A stretch of 18,610 nucleotides of DNA from NCBI RefSeq assembly GCF_047807365.1, contig NZ_JBLOUI010000044.1:1-18610 (forward strand). The letters run 5' to 3'. Position numbers and translations under genes: made by a program. The notes beneath the pieces are model-generated. The model had not been told where the DNA came from. It ran no database searches and was given only the letters and a program-made list of their open reading frames with translations. The number at the start of each line of letters is the position of its first letter. Position 1 is the first letter of the stretch. Source of the DNA: Peptacetobacter sp900539645 (GTDB lineage Bacteria; Bacillota; Clostridia; Peptostreptococcales; Peptostreptococcaceae). Positions 15,064 through 18,610 of this stretch are shown one piece after another.

Positions 15064-15094
15064 AGCTTTTGAAAGTTTTTTCAAAGGCTTTTTT
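15064..15094 (+). terminator. Intrinsic terminator inside the leader of the YjiH-family gene
   Basis: AGCTTTTGAAA (15064-15074) pairs with TTTCAAAGGCT (15079-15089), 11 pairs with one G-U, loop GTTT, then five T. It falls between the promoter at 15028 and the start codon at 15141, so transcripts must read through it. This suggests attenuation or simply damping of expression. Confidence 0.6.
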
Positions 15095-15140
15095 AATGTG
15101 ATTTATATTTATTTTATTAATGTCTTAGGAGGGATTATTT

Positions 15141-16520
15141 TTGAGTAATAACACGAATGAAAAATCCATAACAACTGCTGGATTTTTTAAATTTTTCATT
15201 CCGTCGCTATTTGGTATGATTCTTTTCATAATACCACTGCCATACGGAAGCATGTTCCCTATTGAAGGTCTTTCATCGGTAAATATAGGGATAGGATTTT
15301 TAGCTGAACTTATAAAAATTTTACTTGCCGATTATATGAACTACATCGCACTTGTAGTAATTATAGCGTCTGCAATATTCTCAATTATGAGTAAATTTAT
15401 AAAAATCAAGAATGATTTTTTAAGAACTGTTCTTGAAGTTTCACCATTCTGGTTAACATTTAGAATACTTGGTGCAATATTTATATTTATGACTATATTT
15501 AAGGTAGGTCCAGAATTTATTCATTCTGATGTGACAGGAGGTACTATGATTGGTGTGCTTCCAAGCTTACTTGCTATATTCTTAGTGTCAGGTTTCCTAC
15601 TTCCTTTAGTTGTAGACTTTGGGTTAATGGATTTATTTGGTACTTTAATATCTAAATTTATGTATAAGCTATTCAAAGTTCCTGGAAGATCTGCAATAGA
15701 TGCAATATCTTCTTGGCTTGGAGATGGTACACTTGGAATTATGATAACTGATACTCAGTACAAACAGGGATTCTACACTGCTAAAGAAGCGTCAATAATA
15801 GCAGTTTGTTTCTCACTTGTTTCACTTCCATTCTCTACAGTAATAGCTGACCAGCTTGGATTTATGGATATATTTGTTCCATTCTACGGTACAGTTTGTT
15901 TAGCTTCATTAGCTTGTGCACTTATAATGCCTAGAATATATCCTCTTAGCAAGTTTAAGGATACTACTTATATGGGTGTTGAACATCTTAAAGAAGAAGT
16001 TATTCCTAAGGGAGAAAATGTTTTTGCATTCGGTCTTAAAAAAGCAGTTGAAAGAGCTGAAACTTCTCCTTCTTTTGGAGATATAATATTAAACGGATGT
16101 AAGACTGTTATAGATATGTACTTTGGATTACTTCCACTTGTTATGGCTTGGGGTACTCTAGCGCTTATCGTTGCTGAATACACTCCATTTTTTACAATAA
16201 TATCTTATCCAATAGTATTTATACTTAAATTATTAGCTATACCAAATGCAGTAGAAGCTGCTCCGGCAGTTTTAGTAGGATTTACAGATATGTTCCTACC
16301 TTCTATAATGGTATCAGTTGATGGAATAGCTGAGGTTACTAAGTTTATAATCGGTGTTTTATCAATATCTCAGCTGATATATTTAACAGAAACAGGTGCA
16401 GTTGTTCTTAAATCAGATATACCATTAAATCTAAAAGATTTACTTGTAGTATTCTTGGTTAGAACAGCGATAAGTTTACCTATAATAACATTAGTAGCGA
16501 AATTTGTAATCTTCGCATAA
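15141..16520 (+). CDS. YjiH-family membrane protein with nucleoside-recognition (Gate) domains
   Basis: 459 residues, almost entirely hydrophobic with about ten to eleven membrane helices. It resembles YjiH-type proteins, which carry two nucleoside-recognition Gate domains; characteristic pieces are LWLGDGTLGI-like SSWLGDGTLGIMITDTQYKQ (about 194-213) in the first half and EAAPAVLVGFTDMFLP (about 373-388) in the second. Transport of a nucleoside or similar solute is inferred from the domain name and has not been established for the family as far as I know. The start is TTG with a perfect AGGAGG seven bases upstream; no in-frame ATG is better. Divergence from pyrC hints at a pyrimidine link. 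Expression may depend on read-through of the leader terminator. Confidence 0.88.
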   Translation: MSNNTNEKSITTAGFFKFFIPSLFGMILFIIPLPYGSMFPIEGLSSVNIGIGFLAELIKILLADYMNYIALVVIIASAIFSIMSKFIKIKNDFLRTVLEVSPFWLTFRILGAIFIFMTIFKVGPEFIHSDVTGGTMIGVLPSLLAIFLVSGFLLPLVVDFGLMDLFGTLISKFMYKLFKVPGRSAIDAISSWLGDGTLGIMITDTQYKQGFYTAKEASIIAVCFSLVSLPFSTVIADQLGFMDIFVPFYGTVCLASLACALIMPRIYPLSKFKDTTYMGVEHLKEEVIPKGENVFAFGLKKAVERAETSPSFGDIILNGCKTVIDMYFGLLPLVMAWGTLALIVAEYTPFFTIISYPIVFILKLLAIPNAVEAAPAVLVGFTDMFLPSIMVSVDGIAEVTKFIIGVLSISQLIYLTETGAVVLKSDIPLNLKDLLVVFLVRTAISLPIITLVAKFVIFA

Positions 16521-16551
16521 ATAAACAGGACAAGAGTATAACTGCTCTTTG

Positions 16552-16615
16552 CTCCAGGCTTCAGCGCCCCCACCCCGTTAGAGTAACACATTTAGCGGTT
16601 GTGGGGCGCTTGCAG
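16552..16615 (-). repeat. Palindromic repeat C, GC-rich hairpin
   Basis: Stem GCGCCCCCAC/GTGGGGCGC with an inner CCGTTA/TAGCGG stem, strikingly GC-rich for this chromosome. Read on the minus strand it is flanked by CTGCAAGCG (16615-16607) and GCTGAAGCCTGGAG (16565-16552). These are the same flanks, in the same order, as in repeat A (5653-5661 and 5678-5691), around an unrelated central hairpin. It follows the YjiH gene by 31 bases but lacks a U-run. Confidence 0.65.
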
Positions 16616-16624
16616 TATTGTAGT

Positions 16625-16821
16625 CTAAATCAAAATTTGCCAACCCTTTGTTACTATGCTAAGCATATGAGATATAGACAAACTCCTCTCCAGCTTCGAT
16701 GCGTGATTAAGAAATAATTTTGTTGCAACTAAAATACGCGTCTCCAGATTGTCGAAAGAGTTTTGTCTATATAACTCATATGCTACATAATATCAATAGC
16801 TTTGCCAAATTTTGATTTAAG
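16625..16821. repeat. Palindromic repeat D
   Basis: Large imperfect inverted repeat: left arm 16625-16685, right arm 16758-16821. Both arms read from outside TAAATCAAAATTTG, then a diverged middle, AGCATATGAG, TATAGACAAA and CTC. The centre has ATAGACAAACTCCTCTCCAG on the left (16674-16693) and ATTGTCGA with TTTTGTCTAT on the right, shared with repeat B. An extra nested stem CTTCGATGCGT/ACGCG..TCGAAAG fills the loop. Confidence 0.72.
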
Positions 16822-16881
16822 CTGATTTTACACAAATAAATTATATATGTCTTTTTGACTATCTTTTTATATCTTCTTAAA

Positions 16882-16917
16882 TGTCCGCAAAGCCTTATTT
16901 TATCGGCTCTACGGGCA
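16882..16917. terminator. Hairpin downstream of the integrase gene
   Basis: TGTCCG/CGGGCA (one G-U) and AGCC/GGCT stacked stems around an AT-rich loop. It lies 88 bases past the int stop codon and is followed by TTTTGCTTTTG on the plus strand and TTTAAG on the minus strand. It may insulate the element from chromosomal transcription. Confidence 0.45.
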
Positions 16918-16926
16918 TTTTGCTTT

Positions 16927-17002
16927 TGTGGTAAACCTCACATATCTAGGTCTATCTCCTTATATTTTCGCTATCAAACGTGGTTAAAATCGTGGTAAAT
17001 AC
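16927..17002. promoter_or_regulatory. Candidate integrase arm-binding repeats
   Basis: Three direct copies of a GTGGTwAA motif: TGTGGTAAACC (16927-16937), ACGTGGTTAAAAT (16978-16990) and CGTGGTAAATAC (16991-17002). Tn916 integrase binds short repeats of this kind near the element ends through its N-terminal domain. The position between int and the terminus fits; identity of the repeats is from memory and unchecked. Confidence 0.45.
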
Positions 17003-17004
17003 TT

Positions 17005-18198
17005 CTATGCAATTAGACGCTGAACCTCTGATTTTGCGGTATCTATGGACGCATGAGCGTACCAGTTCATTGTGATACTGATATTTGAATGCCCCATGAT
17101 ATACTGTAAATCTTTCGGGTTCATGTTCTTGCTCGCTAGTCTTGTGCAGAACGTATGGCGTAGCGTATGCGGTGTGATATGTGGCAAGGGATTGTCCTTA
17201 TGGTGCTTGTTGTATTTCTTTACCATACGGACAAATAAGGCGTTATAATCAATGGCAACTTTGGGCTTGCCTTTCTGATTGACAAATAGAAAGTTGCCCC
17301 GTCCGTCTATCACAAATGGTTCTGCCTTTGGGCGTTTCTTCATCACTCGTTGAAATGCTTGTATCGTTTCTTTGCTTAATGGCACTTGCCTTGTTCCACT
17401 CTTTGTCTTAGGCGTTTCAATATAATAGCCCTGTTCCTTGCTCTTTAATAACTGGTGGTCGATAACCACAACCTCATTCTTGAAATCAATATTGGCTACT
17501 GTCAGTCCGCACAGTTCCGAGATACGAAGTCCTGTTTTTAACAGTATCAGCACATCATCATAATACTTGTGATACACGTTGTCCGTCTTGATGAATGAGA
17601 GTAGGGCTTGTTCCTGTTCCTCTGTCAATGCGACTTTCTCTTTGGTATCATTTTCTATAACTTCACTTAACTTGAAATCAAAAGGATTTTTCCTTACACA
17701 ATCGTCTTGTATGGCGATATAGAATGACGCTTTTAACGAGCGTTTATGGTTGTTAATGGTATTATAGGAAAAGCCTTTGTCTTTCATGCGTAACGCACAT
17801 TCCTTAGCGTCAGAGGGTTTTATCGTATCAATGCTCATAGCACCCAACTTGTCCTCTTTCAATAACCGCATGAGCTGTTCCCGTTGTTTCTGTGTGCTTT
17901 TCTTCACGTTTGCTCTCTGTGCGTTCTGTTTGGCGTAGAGTTGGCAAAGCGTCATTTTCTTGCCTGTGCTGTCGATACCGTCCTCAATATCCCGTCTTAT
18001 CTGCTGTTCCAGTTCACGAAGTGAGGGTTTTTCCCGTTTTCCCTTTGGTGTCGGGTCTGTGGGTGTCAATCTCCAAGCATACACATATTTTGTGTTTCCA
18101 AATGCGTCCACATATTTATATAAGTATTTTCCGTCTGTTCGTTGGCTCTCTCCAGTATGCAGGATACGTCCTTTGCTATCCCGTCTTTTTTCTTTCAT
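17005..18198 (-). CDS. int: Tyrosine recombinase (integrase) of the Tn916/Tn1549 type
   Basis: 397 residues against 405 in Tn916, and similar throughout. The N-terminal arm-binding domain opens EKRRDSKGRILHTGESQR, followed by the core-binding block (KMTLCQLYAKQNAQR at 81-95, INNHKRSLKASFYIAIQDD at 148-166), then the catalytic domain with Arg225 (TGLRISELCG), Lys266 (PKTKSG), His344 and Arg347 (PHTLRHTFC), His370 (IMGHSN) and the nucleophile Tyr380 (NWYAHAS). All catalytic residues are intact, so excision and integration should be possible. The ribosome site AAGGAAAGGAG precedes the ATG. The excisionase gene lies 78 bases upstream with a hairpin between them. Base composition is richer in G+C than the chromosomal genes to the left. 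Confidence 0.96.
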   Translation of the reverse strand: MKEKRRDSKGRILHTGESQRTDGKYLYKYVDAFGNTKYVYAWRLTPTDPTPKGKREKPSLRELEQQIRRDIEDGIDSTGKKMTLCQLYAKQNAQRANVKKSTQKQREQLMRLLKEDKLGAMSIDTIKPSDAKECALRMKDKGFSYNTINNHKRSLKASFYIAIQDDCVRKNPFDFKLSEVIENDTKEKVALTEEQEQALLSFIKTDNVYHKYYDDVLILLKTGLRISELCGLTVANIDFKNEVVVIDHQLLKSKEQGYYIETPKTKSGTRQVPLSKETIQAFQRVMKKRPKAEPFVIDGRGNFLFVNQKGKPKVAIDYNALFVRMVKKYNKHHKDNPLPHITPHTLRHTFCTRLASKNMNPKDLQYIMGHSNISITMNWYAHASIDTAKSEVQRLIA

Positions 18199-18225
18199 GG
18201 TGTCTGCTCCTTTCCTTGTTGGAAA

Positions 18226-18269
18226 GAGCCTTGATATGACTTGTGTTCATCATAACACATACAAGGCTC
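18226..18269 (-). terminator. Hairpin between xis and int
   Basis: GAGCCTTG (18226-18233) and CAAGGCTC (18262-18269) form an eight-pair stem with an inner GTGT/ACAC stem. On the minus strand it is followed by TTTCC and then the int ribosome site. It may lower int expression relative to xis. Confidence 0.5.
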
Positions 18270-18276
18270 ATTTGCA

Positions 18277-18480
18277 TTAGATTGCGTCCAATTTGTCAAT
18301 GACTTGTTCAAACTGTCGGCGTTTAATCTGTATGCGGTTGCCATTCATAATGAGCCAGCCAGCGTCCTTGTTTTCCTCTGCCAATCGTCTTAACTTGTTT
18401 TCTCCGATACGGAAATACTTTGACGCTTCTTCAATGGTAAGGGTGTATTTTTCCCATACGGGAATATCGTTGTTATTCAT
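18277..18480 (-). CDS. xis: Excisionase of the Tn916 type
   Basis: 67 residues, the same length as Tn916 Xis and close to identical to it in the central block: YTLTIEEASKYFRIGENKLR (12-31), then WLIMNGNRIQIKR and the C-terminal LDAI. It is a small winged-helix DNA-bending protein that assists integrase in excision. The ATG has AAAGGGGG six bases upstream. Upstream of it, 18481-18610, I see no gene; that stretch holds a strong hairpin. Confidence 0.96.
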   Translation of the reverse strand: MNNNDIPVWEKYTLTIEEASKYFRIGENKLRRLAEENKDAGWLIMNGNRIQIKRRQFEQVIDKLDAI

Positions 18481-18531
18481 CAGATACCCCCTTTCCCATG
18501 TTTTCGCTCTGTTAACTTATTTAGTATTGAA

Positions 18532-18600
18532 TCTCGACCCCGGTAGGGTTTACAATGATTTCACCCAAAAACACATTCCCCCTACGGAAAGGAGTCGAGA
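18532..18600. repeat. Long hairpin upstream of xis
   Basis: TCTCGACCCCGGTAGGG (18532-18548) pairs with CCCTACGGAAAGGAGTCGAGA (18580-18600) with small mismatches and bulges. The AT-rich 31-base loop holds no coding sequence. It lies in the leader or upstream region of the xis-int unit and could be a terminator, attenuator or protein-binding site of the element. Confidence 0.5.
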
Positions 18601-18610
18601 AAATTGAAAC

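Larger units (their letters stand above)
16822..18610 (-). mobile_element. Int end of a Tn916/Tn1549-type integrative conjugative element
   Basis: The excisionase and integrase genes read toward this end, as in Tn916, where int is the last gene before the element terminus. G+C rises clearly from about 17.0 kb on compared with the chromosomal genes. The exact junction is not resolved; it should lie between 16822, where the chromosomal palindrome ends, and the candidate Int arm sites from 16927. The element continues past the right edge of the window. Confidence 0.8.

Noticed and set aside
16521..16821. CRISPR array or complete insertion sequence
   Set aside because: The repeats are inverted, few and of unequal length, with no transposase or cas gene nearby.

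Overview
The window is AT-rich (by eye roughly 30% G+C) with strong AGGAGG-type ribosome sites, some GTG and TTG starts, and Firmicute-type families throughout: a LytTR two-component system, a ferredoxin-flavodoxin, a YjiH nucleoside-gate protein and a stand-alone class I dihydroorotase. This points to an anaerobic gut-type member of the Clostridia. Peptostreptococcaceae is my best guess but cannot be proved from the sequence. The right end (about 16.8 kb onward) is visibly richer in G+C and carries a Tn916/Tn1549-type integrase and excisionase, so it is the end of an integrative conjugative element.

Layout. (1) 219-1227, minus strand: a GNAT acetyltransferase followed by a small DUF1648 membrane protein, probably one operon. 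(2) 1595-5149: a TetR-family regulator diverging from a two-gene operon that encodes a short-chain dehydrogenase of the 7-alpha-hydroxysteroid dehydrogenase type and a 658-residue old-yellow-enzyme/Fe-S/FAD reductase of the BaiCD/BaiH type. This is a candidate steroid or bile-acid redox module. (3) 5150-5722: a terminator, the remnant of a second acetyltransferase gene, another terminator and a long palindrome. (4) 5723-12724, minus strand: a LytTR response regulator, a GHKL sensor kinase, a short membrane protein that copies only the first third of the permease, the full FtsX/MacB-like permease, and the ABC ATPase. (5) 12785-14916, minus strand: an EFR1-type flavodoxin-ferredoxin and dihydroorotase (pyrC). 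(6) 15141-16520: a YjiH-family membrane protein diverging from pyrC. (7) 16521-16821: two adjacent palindromic repeats. (8) From about 16822: the mobile element end.

How the genes work together. The strongest regulatory reading is in region 4. Paired 9-base LytTR-type boxes, 21 bases apart start to start, lie just upstream of weak promoters in front of both the short permease paralogue and the ATPase gene. The kinase-regulator pair therefore probably switches on the transporter, as in peptide-sensing and peptide-resistance systems. The short paralogue (TM1, extracellular domain, TM2, stop) arose by tandem duplication of the 5' part of the permease gene including its ribosome site. It may act as a decoy, sensor or extra extracellular subunit.

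Between genes, four palindromic repeats (5608-5728, 10320-10462, 16552-16615, 16625-16821) share a small core and look like one family of non-autonomous elements or structured RNAs. No tRNA, rRNA, CRISPR array or complete insertion sequence was recognised.
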